DNA of 64,000 nt from Pusillimonas sp. (GCF_029263785.1 NZ_JAJUFE010000009.1:1-64000), one strand, 5' to 3'. Counted from the first letter of the stretch, positions 53,081-62,136 are shown. Notes: generated from the letters alone by a model not told the origin. Numbers and translations are program-made.

Positions 53081-54673
53081 ATGCTTGACGTCATTTTTCC
53101 TTTTGCCGGGGGCCTGGGACTTTTTCTGGTCGGAATGATGCTGCTCTCGGAAGGTCTGGTAGCGTTTGCCGGGGGCTCGCTCCAACGCATCCTGCTGACA
53201 TTGACAGGACGCCCCGCAAAGGCGTTTATATCGGGCGCCCTGATCACTGCCCTTGCGCAGTCGTCCACAGCCACTACAGTCACGCTTATCGGCTTTGTCA
53301 GTGCGGGTTTGATTACATTTTCGCAAGCGATCGGCGTTGTGATCGGGGCAAGTTTCGGAAACACCGCCACGGGCTGGATTGTCTCGGGTCTTGGGCTAAA
53401 GATAAACCTGGGCTTTTACACGCTTCCCCTTATTGGCGTCGGCGCGCTGATGAAGCTGCTGACCACAGGAAAAGGCAGCAGTCTGGGGCAGGCTTTGGCC
53501 GGCTTCGGAATGCTCTTCCTGGGCTTGAACACCTTGCAGGACGGCATGCAGGGCTTGGCAGCCATGTTCAGTCTGGCCCATCTTCCCACCGGAGGTTACG
53601 GCGCTTATCTTTTGGTCGTGCTGGTCGGCCTGGCACTTACTGCCGTGCTGCAATCATCAACAGCTGCCATCGCCATGACGCTCACGGCCCTCGACGCGGG
53701 CGCGGTCAACTTTGATCAGGCGGCAGCCGTGGTTATCGGTGCCGCCATTGGAACCACACTCACTGGCGTTCTGGTTTCAATTGGAGGCACCCTCTACGCG
53801 AAGCGAACAGCTGTTGCCTACATACTTTTCAATGTCGCGGCGGGCCTGATCGCAATGCTGCTGTTGCCGGGTTTCTTACGAGCCATATATGCCGTTGGTC
53901 AGTACATCGACCTTGCCCCTGGCGCCATCGCTCTGGCCGCGTTCCACAGCACATTCATTGCATTTGGTGCCTTGGTCGTGCTGCCATTTACCGACAGATT
54001 CGCATCGCTCGTAGAAAAAATGGTTCCTGGCCGTACAGCGCAGCCAGAACATCACCTCGATGTCAGCCAGTTGGGCGTCCCCGAAGTGGCGCTGGACACA
54101 GTGCAGCGGACCCTTGTCGAGACATCCTGCCGCCTCCTTGCCCTGTACAAGGATCTGCTGAAGGGCATAATGTCGGACAGCGCGGCCCAAGATCTGGGAC
54201 GCATCGAGAAGACGCTGGACGAAACGTATGAGTTTGCAGCAAGGATTCACTTGCCACTGGATGATGAGCGCATGCTGGAACGACGCAGTGCGCAACTGCA
54301 TGCGGTGGACCATCTGCTCCGGCTTCTCGGGCGTGTTCGAAGCATGTGCGGGCAAGCTGCGCAACTCCGGGAATCTGACTACCGCCAGGCTCTGAAAATG
54401 GCCACGCATCTGGCCGACACCGCAAGCGCTGGACTGAGCGGGAACGCATCTGAGACCTGGTTGCAGGAGCTCCAGAACGACGCCGCGGTGCAAGCTGATC
54501 TGATGAACGAGGCGCGCCAAAGGGTGCTTGCCGGCACAGCATTGGGCGACAAGGCGTCCGATGCCCTGCGTACCACGGATGTTTACAGGTGGTTCGAACG
54601 CACCAGCCGGCATATCTGGCGCATTTGCCTTTACCTGGATCAAAGTGCACAGAGCACTACAGCCAAAACCTGA
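53081..54673 (+). CDS. Na/Pi cotransporter family protein (NptA/YjbB-like)
   Basis: 530 residues from ATG 53081. The first 330 residues hold the duplicated Na/Pi-cotransporter domain with both QSST motifs (ITALAQSSTATTVTLIG and TAVLQSSTAAIAMTL). A C-terminal PhoU-like helical domain follows (about 345-520). These proteins move phosphate with sodium, in several cases outward. Divergent from the spermidine-synthase-like gene and convergent with soxZ. Confidence 0.9.
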   Translation: MLDVIFPFAGGLGLFLVGMMLLSEGLVAFAGGSLQRILLTLTGRPAKAFISGALITALAQSSTATTVTLIGFVSAGLITFSQAIGVVIGASFGNTATGWIVSGLGLKINLGFYTLPLIGVGALMKLLTTGKGSSLGQALAGFGMLFLGLNTLQDGMQGLAAMFSLAHLPTGGYGAYLLVVLVGLALTAVLQSSTAAIAMTLTALDAGAVNFDQAAAVVIGAAIGTTLTGVLVSIGGTLYAKRTAVAYILFNVAAGLIAMLLLPGFLRAIYAVGQYIDLAPGAIALAAFHSTFIAFGALVVLPFTDRFASLVEKMVPGRTAQPEHHLDVSQLGVPEVALDTVQRTLVETSCRLLALYKDLLKGIMSDSAAQDLGRIEKTLDETYEFAARIHLPLDDERMLERRSAQLHAVDHLLRLLGRVRSMCGQAAQLRESDYRQALKMATHLADTASAGLSGNASETWLQELQNDAAVQADLMNEARQRVLAGTALGDKASDALRTTDVYRWFERTSRHIWRICLYLDQSAQSTTAKT

Positions 54674-54677
54674 ACGC

Positions 54678-55004
54678 TCAGCCGCTTACCGTGAGGGTTT
54701 TTTTTCCTTCGATCACGGCTCCCGCATCGTCCATCCAGCGCATGTTCAGCTCGCCCGATTGGCGTGCGACAAACGTGAATTCAAGATACGGGTTCTGCGA
54801 GATAGCGGTTTCCGGCTGCCAGACAAACAGCAGGTCGTCGTCGAACTTGCACTCGAACCGGGAAATAATATTGCGCGCGATTGTTGCACCATCAGGGCCG
54901 ACACGCATTCCACTTTCCATGCGGTGCTCGACAAGGACGCGAACGCGAACAGTGTCGCCGGCCTGAGGCGTATCGCTACTTATCCAGATACGGGGTGTGC
55001 TCAT
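54678..55004 (-). CDS. soxZ: Thiosulfate oxidation carrier subunit SoxZ
   Basis: 108 residues, an immunoglobulin-like fold subunit that pairs with SoxY to carry sulfur intermediates in the periplasm. Segments RIWISSDTPQAGDTVRVRVL, HRMESGMR and SGELNMRWMDDAG match the family. It is 8 bp after soxY and ends a three-gene block with the flavoprotein and soxY. Confidence 0.93.
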   Translation of the reverse strand: MSTPRIWISSDTPQAGDTVRVRVLVEHRMESGMRVGPDGATIARNIISRFECKFDDDLLFVWQPETAISQNPYLEFTFVARQSGELNMRWMDDAGAVIEGKKTLTVSG

Positions 55005-55012
55005 AAAGATTC

Positions 55013-55501
55013 CTACATGCCGCAGCCACCCGCCGTCACGGTGATGTGACGACGAGCAGCGAGGACACGGCCGTCGCTCATGCGGGCCAGGGCCTGGACA
55101 GACTGAGTTTCGATCAGGCGCATGCGTACCGCGACCTCTGTCGTGCCGGCAAGCGAAGTGAACTCAAAGCGACAGGCCAAAGGCCGCGGGTTCCCCTCGG
55201 CAATAAGTATCAATTCCTTGCAGTAAACGTCGCGGCTGATGGGCACTTCGAGTACGGCCTTGACAGGCACGGATGCCGGATTGTCGCCCAACACCGGCAT
55301 ATCCAGCTTAAGGCCTTCTGTAACCGGTTGGGTGCCCCCGAGAAACGCATCAACAATTGCCTGGATTTCGGCCGGGTCTGCGCGTCTTAAATGCGCCGGG
55401 GTTTGCTGCGCACGCAGTGCCGGCGTGGCCAAAGCTATGCCTACGCCAAGGGCAGTAGCCTCCAGCAGGCGGCGACGGGTCTTGAAGCGCTTGGCGGGCA
55501 T
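55013..55501 (-). CDS. soxY: Sulfur carrier protein SoxY
   Basis: 162 residues from ATG 55501, one base after the flavoprotein stop. A Tat signal (FKTRRRLLEATALGVGIALA) is followed by the SoxY domain, and the C-terminus ends AGGCGM with the swinging-arm cysteine that carries sulfane or thiosulfate. The usual end is GGCGG, so the last residue differs. It works with SoxZ. No SoxB or SoxAX is in the window. Confidence 0.92.
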   Translation of the reverse strand: MPAKRFKTRRRLLEATALGVGIALATPALRAQQTPAHLRRADPAEIQAIVDAFLGGTQPVTEGLKLDMPVLGDNPASVPVKAVLEVPISRDVYCKELILIAEGNPRPLACRFEFTSLAGTTEVAVRMRLIETQSVQALARMSDGRVLAARRHITVTAGGCGM

Positions 55502-55502
55502 A

Positions 55503-56831
55503 TCAGAGAAAGTCATCAAAACGGCTCTTGATCCATGCAAAATCTTTTGCGACGAGGTCGGGGGAGCGAACATCCATGTCGATTTGAGTTTGCAGCACCC
55601 TGCCCGTGCTGTCGACTTCATACTCGAACACAACAGAGATCTCTTCTTGCGGGTCTGCGTTGACCATCATGTAGCAGAGGTTGTCAGGCAATACCGGTAC
55701 GACTTCCTTGCCTGCCACACGTTCAGCGATGTTCTTTGCCACAATTTTGCCAATGGCGTGCGCGACATGGGCGCTTTTTGGATAGTGTCCGAACTGGTCG
55801 GAAATGGTGCCCATGGAGTCGCCCACCACGTACACGTCGTCATCGTCCCTGGCAGTAAAGAACCTGGGGTGAATATCGGCCCAGCCTGTGGGCTTGCCAT
55901 CGGGTCTCTTGCCAATCAGGCCGGCATACCAAACGATATCGGCGGCCTGATGAGGCGGCATCAAGATCGCGTGATCGAAATCGAAGTCACCTGCGGCTGT
56001 TTTTATGCGCTTGTTGAACGGATCGACTTCTTTCACACCGGCATTTGGGACATGGGTGATGATGTCAGGATACAGCTCCTGGAACGCCGCACGATAACCC
56101 TCTCCGATAGGCGCGATCTTGGGCTTGGGATCGAGAATAATGATCTTGCCCGGGATGTTGTTGGTTTTGAAATGCCACGCAATCAGGCAAGCACGCTCGT
56201 ACGGCGAAGGCGGGCATCGATGAGGTGGTGGCGGCAATGTCATGACAACCGTACCGCCTTTGAAATCCCTGAATTTGCGCTTGAGGGCAAACATTTCAGC
56301 GTTGGGGATATACGCGTTCGGGAAGTGCCGGCGGGTGTATTCGGCGGCATATTTGTCGTTGCCGAACCAGGCCTCGTATGCGTCGCGTATGCCCCCCGAC
56401 AATATCAGGTAGTCGTAGTCGATGGTGCCATGTGTGGTAAGCACCAACTTTTTTTCTCGTTCAATACCATTGACCGTGGTGTTGATCAGGGTATAGCCGT
56501 AGCGATTGGCCGGGCTGAGCATATCGCGATTGACAAAGTCGGTATTGACAATGTCGATCAGCCATTTGTTGCTCATGGGGCCCGACCAGAAGGTAGGGTT
56601 GCGCTCTAACAGCACAACATCTGCCTCGGGAATGTGCTGACGCAGGAAGCGCGCCGCAGTCATCCCTCCCCAACCGCCGCCCGCAACAACGATTCGTGGT
56701 CCCGTGCCGCGACGCGGCAACAGCGTGGTGTGGCTATGGATTGCGGCCGGTGCGGCCAAGAGATTTGAAGGTAGACCCGCGGCGCTGATGGCCAGGGCAG
56801 GAGGGGTAAGCAAAAAGCTTCGACGGTCCAT
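55503..56831 (-). CDS. Flavocytochrome c/sulfide dehydrogenase flavoprotein subunit (FccB/SoxF-like)
   Basis: 442 residues from ATG 56831. A Tat signal (MDRRSFLLTPPALAISAAG) is followed by an FAD domain (RIVVAGGGWGGMTAARFL). The two redox cysteines of the FCSD family are kept (C206 in HRCPPSPYERA and C386 in LPDNLCYMMV). The cysteine that binds FAD covalently in Allochromatium FccB is replaced by Gly84 (FWSGPMSNKW), so FAD is probably non-covalent. It likely oxidises sulfide or reactivates SoxYZ. Its c-type cytochrome partner is not seen. Confidence 0.87.
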   Translation of the reverse strand: MDRRSFLLTPPALAISAAGLPSNLLAAPAAIHSHTTLLPRRGTGPRIVVAGGGWGGMTAARFLRQHIPEADVVLLERNPTFWSGPMSNKWLIDIVNTDFVNRDMLSPANRYGYTLINTTVNGIEREKKLVLTTHGTIDYDYLILSGGIRDAYEAWFGNDKYAAEYTRRHFPNAYIPNAEMFALKRKFRDFKGGTVVMTLPPPPHRCPPSPYERACLIAWHFKTNNIPGKIIILDPKPKIAPIGEGYRAAFQELYPDIITHVPNAGVKEVDPFNKRIKTAAGDFDFDHAILMPPHQAADIVWYAGLIGKRPDGKPTGWADIHPRFFTARDDDDVYVVGDSMGTISDQFGHYPKSAHVAHAIGKIVAKNIAERVAGKEVVPVLPDNLCYMMVNADPQEEISVVFEYEVDSTGRVLQTQIDMDVRSPDLVAKDFAWIKSRFDDFL

Positions 56832-56974
56832 TTTGGTCTCCTCGCAGTCATACATGACATCCCGAAGGGGGCAGACCAGCCCCGGCTGTGGCCACAGCTT
56901 ATCAGCAAAATCCGTATAGAGCCATACTGTGCGCCGTCAAATTGCGTGCGCTGCGTCAACCACCTCTGTGCGGC

Positions 56975-57010
56975 AGGCAAAAGAGTGGCCGGAAAACCGG
57001 CCACCTCATC
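56975..57010 (-). terminator. Rho-independent terminator after the cytochrome c peroxidase gene
   Basis: GTGGCCGG (56985-56992), loop AAAA, CCGGCCAC (56997-57004) form a perfect 8-bp stem. Read on the minus strand the stem is followed by TCTTTT. It separates the peroxidase gene from the flavoprotein/sox block. Confidence 0.85.
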
Positions 57011-57016
57011 AGCTGT

Positions 57017-58069
57017 TTACATGCTGGTCGGACGCGGAGTAGCAGGCGTACTGGGCGGCAAGGTCGGGTATTCGACGCGCGGCTGATCGCCAGTGAGCGT
57101 ATGCAGCCAGGCGGTAATCGCCTTGACTTCGCTTTCATCAAGCTCTTGGCCCAACTGACTTGTACCCATAATGGCGACGGCCATTTCCAGGTCCCAGACT
57201 TCGCCACTGTGGAAGTAAGGAGCCGTCAGGGCGATGTTGCGCAACGGGCCGGCACGGAACACATATTCGTCAGATGCCGTCGCGGTAACAGTGAAGCGAC
57301 CTTTGTCGTCGGGGGGAAGAATATCCGCACCCGGACGCTTGATTACCCCAAACGGGAAATAGCCTTGCCCGCCTACGTTGATGCCCGAGTGGCAGGCCAC
57401 GCAACCTTTATTGATGAAAAGGCTGAGCCCCTTGATTTCGAGATCGCTCATGCTGTCCTTGCCGGCCAGGAACTGGTCAAAGCGCGAGTTGGGCGTTACA
57501 AGGGTGCTTTCAAACGCTTCAATGGCTTTGGCCATGTTGTCGAAGGTCACAGGTTCTTTTTCACTTGGAAAAGCCTTGGCGAATAATTCTACATACTCGG
57601 GAATGCTTTTGAGCGTTTTTTCTACGTGGTCGGGAGTCGCGTTCATTTCGACACTTGCCTGCACCGGCCCCTTGGCCTGTTCGGCCAGATCAGCCGCACG
57701 CCCGTCCCAGAATTGTGCCGCGTTGAATACGGCATTGAGCACGGTGGGCGAATTGCGTGGGCCTGCCTGCCACCCGTGACCAATAGACGTGGGGATGTTG
57801 TCGGCGCCGCCGGTGCCCACGCTATGACAGGTATTGCAAGTGATGATGTGGCTGCTGGAAAGCCGGGGCTCGAAGAACAGCCATTTTCCAAGCTCGATCT
57901 GATCGCTCGAGAGTTTCTTTTGCTCGATGATTTCCTGCACCTGAGGAATGGGGGCAAACAAGCGACCCGCAAGCTCTCGTAACTCATTTACATCGGGCGA
58001 TTGGGCAAAGGACGCTGCACTGACCAACAAGGCGGGCACAGCCAATAACGAAGAGAAAACGCGTTTCAT
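57017..58069 (-). CDS. Di-haem cytochrome c peroxidase
   Basis: 350 residues with a signal peptide (1-22). Two haem c motifs, CNTCH and CVACH, define the two-domain bacterial CcpA/MauG family; PRNSPTVLNAVFNAAQFWDGRA precedes the peroxidatic-domain linker. It reduces hydrogen peroxide in the periplasm with electrons from cytochrome c. An FNR/Anr-type box upstream (58160-58173) suggests induction at low oxygen, as known for other bacterial ccp genes. Confidence 0.93.
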   Translation of the reverse strand: MKRVFSSLLAVPALLVSAASFAQSPDVNELRELAGRLFAPIPQVQEIIEQKKLSSDQIELGKWLFFEPRLSSSHIITCNTCHSVGTGGADNIPTSIGHGWQAGPRNSPTVLNAVFNAAQFWDGRAADLAEQAKGPVQASVEMNATPDHVEKTLKSIPEYVELFAKAFPSEKEPVTFDNMAKAIEAFESTLVTPNSRFDQFLAGKDSMSDLEIKGLSLFINKGCVACHSGINVGGQGYFPFGVIKRPGADILPPDDKGRFTVTATASDEYVFRAGPLRNIALTAPYFHSGEVWDLEMAVAIMGTSQLGQELDESEVKAITAWLHTLTGDQPRVEYPTLPPSTPATPRPTSM

Positions 58070-58159
58070 GACGAAACTCCAACGTAAGTAGACGTTACCG
58101 ATAAAGAATTGACCTTAGCGTATTTCTGTTTCGATTTTGGGAATCCACAAGCAGGACAT

Positions 58160-58173
58160 TTGAGGAAAATCAA
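58160..58173 (-). promoter_or_regulatory. FNR/Anr-type box upstream of cytochrome c peroxidase
   Basis: TTGAG-GAAA-ATCAA matches the FNR/Anr consensus TTGAT-N4-ATCAA at 9 of 10 positions. It lies 91 bp upstream of the peroxidase start, and a CAAAAT -10-like hexamer sits at the distance expected for a class II (-41.5) site. Confidence 0.65.
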
Positions 58174-58276
58174 GGGAAGCTCAATCAATCCGTATAATCC
58201 CTGATTTCGTGGCCGATATTCCAGGTTCCATGCGAAGGTCGGCGAGTTCATGTTACCCCTTCTCTGGTTGATTTGA

Positions 58277-59473
58277 ATGTCTCATTCCGCCAACTCTTCG
58301 TACATGCGCACCCTGTATGCGGCTTCACTGGTTGCGCTGCTTTCGCTTGGCGCGCGCGCCACGTTCGGGCTGTTCATGCAGCCGATGGGGCTGGAAAATG
58401 GCTGGGGAAGAGACGTCTTCTCATTGGCATTCGCCATACAGAATCTGTGCTGGGGTGCGGGTGCCATTTTCATGGGAGTGCTTGCCGACAGGTACGGATC
58501 GGGTCGCACCATTGCCGCCAGTGCCCTACTTTATGTGCTGGGGCTTATCGGCATGTATTTCTCGCACAGCGAGCTGCAGCTTTACTTGACGGCCGGCCTG
58601 CTGGTTGGAATCGGCCAGGCCGGTACGACTTTTCCAGTGATACTGCCCGTCGTAGCGCGCGCCGTACCGGCCGACTACCGCAGTACCGCGATGGGCCTTG
58701 CCAGTGCTGGAGGCATGCTGGGTCAGTTCCTGATCGTCCCTGGAACCCAGGCGATGATTTCGACCGCCGACTGGCACGGTGCGCTTTTTATCCTGTCGAT
58801 GCTGATGGCACTGGCGATTCCCCTGACGGTGTTCCTGAAAGGGCGTCCCGACACGCCTGCCGGCACGTTGTCGCTGGGAAGCGCAGTCAGCCAGGCCTTG
58901 GGCGACAGATCTTTTCATCTGCTTTTCTGGAGCTATTTCGTATGTGGGTTTCATACCGCGTTCGTGACGCTTCATTTGCCCGCCTACCTCACTGATAATG
59001 GCCTGAACGCAAGCCATGGCGCCACGGCCCTGGCCCTGATCGGCCTGTTCAATATCTTTGGCTGCTATGGTGCCGGCAAACTTGGAGAGCGACACAGCAA
59101 GAAGACGATACTTGCATGGGTATATTTCATGCGGGTCTTCGGCATTATCTGGTTGATGGTCCTGCCTACCACCCCGTGGGTCGTGTATGTATTTGCAGCC
59201 TGGATGGGTTTGTTCTGGCTGGGCACGGTTCCACTGACCCTGGGCTTGGTCGGGCATATTTATGGATTGCGGTATGCCGCCACGCTGTCAGGAATCGCCT
59301 TCATGGGTCACCAGATCGGCAGCTTCATAGGCGTCTGGTGGGGTGGGTACGCCTACCAGTCCACAGGCAGCTATACAATTGTTTGGCTCGCCAGCATTGC
59401 GCTTGGAGTAATTGCTGCGGTGCTTTGCCTGCCCATCAGGGAAAGGCCGTTAACCGCGCCGGCAATGGCCTGA
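58277..59473 (+). CDS. MFS transporter (OFA/monocarboxylate type)
   Basis: 398 residues with twelve membrane helices; motif A-like GVLADRYGSGRT after helix 2 and GKLGERHSKKT after helix 8. The overall look is that of the oxalate/formate or monocarboxylate MFS branch. Substrate unknown. It precedes a small membrane protein and a Bcr-type transporter in the same direction. Confidence 0.85.
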   Translation: MSHSANSSYMRTLYAASLVALLSLGARATFGLFMQPMGLENGWGRDVFSLAFAIQNLCWGAGAIFMGVLADRYGSGRTIAASALLYVLGLIGMYFSHSELQLYLTAGLLVGIGQAGTTFPVILPVVARAVPADYRSTAMGLASAGGMLGQFLIVPGTQAMISTADWHGALFILSMLMALAIPLTVFLKGRPDTPAGTLSLGSAVSQALGDRSFHLLFWSYFVCGFHTAFVTLHLPAYLTDNGLNASHGATALALIGLFNIFGCYGAGKLGERHSKKTILAWVYFMRVFGIIWLMVLPTTPWVVYVFAAWMGLFWLGTVPLTLGLVGHIYGLRYAATLSGIAFMGHQIGSFIGVWWGGYAYQSTGSYTIVWLASIALGVIAAVLCLPIRERPLTAPAMA

Positions 59474-59553
59474 ACACCGGCTGTTCTGGCAAGTTTGCTT
59501 TGCCGCGGCGTCGCTTGCCGGGTTAATGACCGATCTCGAACCAACTAATCAAA

Positions 59554-59727
59554 ATGAGTCACCCATCACGACCTCTCAGCCATGCCCGCAACTCCCGCAG
59601 CGTGAAACTGCGTCGAGCAGCGGTGCTTATTGTGCTTGCAGCAGTATTGGCGCTGGGCTTCATCGGCCACCTTACTCCAGGCATGAAGATCCAATGGGAA
59701 AACTTCATGTCCATGTGCGGATTCTGA
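59554..59727 (+). CDS. Small membrane protein, 57 residues
   Basis: ATG 59554 to TGA 59725-59727. A basic N-terminus (KLRRAAVL) is followed by one hydrophobic helix (about 24-38) and a short tail with FIGHLTPGMKIQWENFMSMC, whose TPGM and WENFM pattern resembles tails of conserved small proteins in related bacteria. It lies 10 bp before the Bcr/CflA gene, so the two may be co-transcribed. Function unknown. Confidence 0.5.
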   Translation: MSHPSRPLSHARNSRSVKLRRAAVLIVLAAVLALGFIGHLTPGMKIQWENFMSMCGF

Positions 59728-59737
59728 CACACTAAAA

Positions 59738-60940
59738 ATGAGCAACAAACAAAAAGGATTCATGGTGCTGGTCTTGGGCATGCTCGCGGCCACCGGACCT
59801 CTGGCAATCGACATGTACCTGCCAAGCATTCCCGCCATGGCAGCAACCTTGAACGCGGGCGAAGGCGCAGTACAGCTTACGCTCATGACCTTTTTTCTCG
59901 GCCTGATGCTGGGACAACTGGCGTATGGGCCGCTTTCTGACAAGTTCGGGCGTAAACCACTGTCCTATCTGGGGCTGCTGATTTTTACGCTGGGATCGGT
60001 CGCCTGCGCACTGGCCACCGATATCTCACAGTTGCTGTGGCTGCGTTTCCTGCAAGGCATTGGCGGTTCCATTGGCATGGTGATCGCGTTTTCCGTGATC
60101 AAGGACCACTTCAAAGGCCCCGAGGTCGGGAAAATGATGTCGCTGGTGCTTGCCGTACTGGGCATCACGCCAGTGTTGGCGCCACTCGGAGGTGACTTGC
60201 TGCAAAGTATCGGGTCATGGCGAACGATCTTCTGGTTCATGGTGGCATTTGGCATTGTTCTCATCGCCCTGATTGCCATGCTTCTTCCGGAAACCCGAAA
60301 AGTTGCAGACCGGCAGAAGTTCAGGCTGCGCCAGACCGTACCGCTTTATGGCCGGATATTCGTTGATCGACGCTTCATCCCTTATACCCTGGCCCTGTGT
60401 ACGGCGCAGGCGGGATTCTTCGCCTACCTTGCGGGATCGGCCAGCGTGTTCATTTCAGAGTATGGACTTACGCCGACGCAATTCAGCCTTATTTTCGGAG
60501 TCAATGCCATCGGCCTGATGATCGCGGCTCTGGTCAATCCAGGCCTGCATCGTCGCTGGGGCGTGTCAGGAACATTCCGCAACATGGTTGTGGTGTACTT
60601 CGCTTCATTGCTGTTGCTGGTCATTTATCTGCTGCTGGGGGGAACCAGCGTAGCCATCTGGGCTAGCGGTCTCTTCGTCGCCGTCATGTCGTTGGGGTTT
60701 CTGATGCCCACAGGCAGTCAATTGGCTCTGGCCCAGCAAGGCAATCAAGCCGGTACAGCGTCAGCCCTGATGGGATCGATGCAGTTTGGTTTCGGCGCTG
60801 TGATCTCGGGTGTTTCGGGTGCCATGGCTCATTTCGGCGGACTGGGACTGACAGCGATAATGGGCGTCTGCGCCCTGGTTTCAATGTTGATCTGCTTTAC
60901 ATGGTTTCCGAAACCGGGAACCATGCTGATCGAGGATTAA
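59738..60940 (+). CDS. Bcr/CflA-family multidrug efflux MFS transporter
   Basis: 400 residues, twelve helices. The family signature is clear: GPLAIDMYLPSIPAMAATL at the first helix, GPLSDKFGRKP at loop 2-3, and FLQGIGGSIGMV. Bcr/CflA proteins export drugs and small peptides by proton antiport. The stop codon lies within the first copy of a 17-bp tandem repeat. Confidence 0.92.
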   Translation: MSNKQKGFMVLVLGMLAATGPLAIDMYLPSIPAMAATLNAGEGAVQLTLMTFFLGLMLGQLAYGPLSDKFGRKPLSYLGLLIFTLGSVACALATDISQLLWLRFLQGIGGSIGMVIAFSVIKDHFKGPEVGKMMSLVLAVLGITPVLAPLGGDLLQSIGSWRTIFWFMVAFGIVLIALIAMLLPETRKVADRQKFRLRQTVPLYGRIFVDRRFIPYTLALCTAQAGFFAYLAGSASVFISEYGLTPTQFSLIFGVNAIGLMIAALVNPGLHRRWGVSGTFRNMVVVYFASLLLLVIYLLLGGTSVAIWASGLFVAVMSLGFLMPTGSQLALAQQGNQAGTASALMGSMQFGFGAVISGVSGAMAHFGGLGLTAIMGVCALVSMLICFTWFPKPGTMLIED

Positions 60941-61019
60941 CGGTACTGCTTGATTAACCGTACTGCTTGATTAACCGTACTGCTTGATTAACCGTACTGC
61001 TTGATTAACCGTACTTCCT
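60935..61019 (+). repeat. 17-bp tandem repeat, five copies
   Basis: The unit GATTAACCGTACTGCTT is repeated in tandem at 60935, 60952, 60969, 60986 and 61003. The first has one G for C and the fifth diverges at its last bases. The first copy includes the TAA stop of the Bcr-type transporter. The copy number may be unstable by slippage. Confidence 0.95.
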
Positions 61020-61109
61020 GGATGCCGGTACCGCTGAAGCCGGTATTGCGCGGAAGCGACTGACGGCCCAACGGGCCCTGGTGTTTGCCGAACTTGACGC
61101 CGCACATTC

Positions 61110-61925
61110 TCATACCTTGTGGGCCATAAGCTGAGCCGAGATCTCGCGGCTTGCCTGCATCAGGTCACCCAGGTGCTGCCTGACGATATCTGACACCGTT
61201 GCCACGTTGTGTATCCAGGTCAGGTTCACCACGGCGACAACCTCCTCGCCCGCCCAAATGGGTACAGCAATCGAATCACGCTTGTCATCCCAATCGCGCC
61301 GCGTGTGGTCGAAATGCCCGCCAAAGTCTTCGGCCCGTGTGCCGTAGCCCAAACGCCGCGTGTGTTCAAGGATCGACTGCACAGCCGCGGGACGATGCGC
61401 CAGATAGTTGCCCGGCTCGGTGCTGACTCGCAATCGCTGCAGCACAGCCTGACGCTCGGCCTCACCACAAAATGCCAGATAGGCCCGACCGGTTGCCGAG
61501 CGCAGCATGTTGACGCGGAAGCCTATGGGGCCCAATGGAATATGAGAAAAATACGACTTGGGGCTGTTGGTCTCGATGACCTCCATGTGAGTGAGACGCG
61601 GCACGGCAAGAATGGAGGGCCAGTTCACCTTTTGACACAGGCGCCCCAGAATGGGTGAAGCCACTTCGACCAGAAAGCCCTCATCGTTGATTTGAGGCGG
61701 ACGCGGCTGGTAGGTGTGGCTGGCCATGAATGCACCATCGGCCAACCGCTGCCATACAAGGCCACGCGCTTCGAGCGTTGCGATGATCCGGGTCAGCGTG
61801 GCCTTGGGCAAGCCCGTAGCCAGGTGAAGGTCATGCAGGCTGGCGTTGCGCGACTTGTGCAGATAGCCCAGTACTTCGAGTCCCCGGTCAAGTGCACGGA
61901 TGGTCTTGACTTTGTATTCACGCAT
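61110..61925 (-). CDS. IclR-family transcriptional regulator
   Basis: 271 residues. N-terminal winged HTH (ALDRGLEVLGYLHKS, LATGLPKATLTRIIATLEA) and C-terminal IclR effector domain (GFRVNMLRSATGRAYLAF, DSIAVPIWAGEEVVAVVNLT). It is divergent from accB-accC, and a perfect palindrome in between fits binding by this regulator. It likely controls the carboxylase genes in response to a small acid. Confidence 0.9.
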   Translation of the reverse strand: MREYKVKTIRALDRGLEVLGYLHKSRNASLHDLHLATGLPKATLTRIIATLEARGLVWQRLADGAFMASHTYQPRPPQINDEGFLVEVASPILGRLCQKVNWPSILAVPRLTHMEVIETNSPKSYFSHIPLGPIGFRVNMLRSATGRAYLAFCGEAERQAVLQRLRVSTEPGNYLAHRPAAVQSILEHTRRLGYGTRAEDFGGHFDHTRRDWDDKRDSIAVPIWAGEEVVAVVNLTWIHNVATVSDIVRQHLGDLMQASREISAQLMAHKV

Positions 61926-61935
61926 AGAGATATGG

Positions 61936-61952
61936 TTTTCACCAGGTGAAAA
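61936..61952 (-). promoter_or_regulatory. Candidate IclR operator
   Basis: TTTTCACC-A-GGTGAAAA is a perfect 8-1-8 inverted repeat, 11 bp upstream of the iclR start and in the divergent gap to accB. Confidence 0.6.
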
Positions 61953-62136
61953 GATGCTCTCTAATGCTAGCAGCGCGGCAAACGATGCGCAACACTTGAC
62001 TCAACACTATTAAAAATTGCCGGAGACATAGGCCAGCAGCGCGACAGCCTTACGCTGACTTGCGCACGACCGTACTTCGACATAACTGCCTTTGCCGCCC
62101 GACGAACGCACGTTCCAACAGGCATGGAGTCCATTC

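Noticed and set aside
55239-56609. A 456-codon plus-strand frame opposite the flavoprotein
   Set aside because: Antisense to the FCSD-like gene, which has signal peptide, FAD motif and redox cysteines.
59526-59735. A 69-codon frame overlapping the small membrane protein
   Set aside because: Its composition (Ser/Pro/His-rich, no pattern) is poor, whereas the other frame from 59554 gives a membrane helix and a conserved-looking tail.
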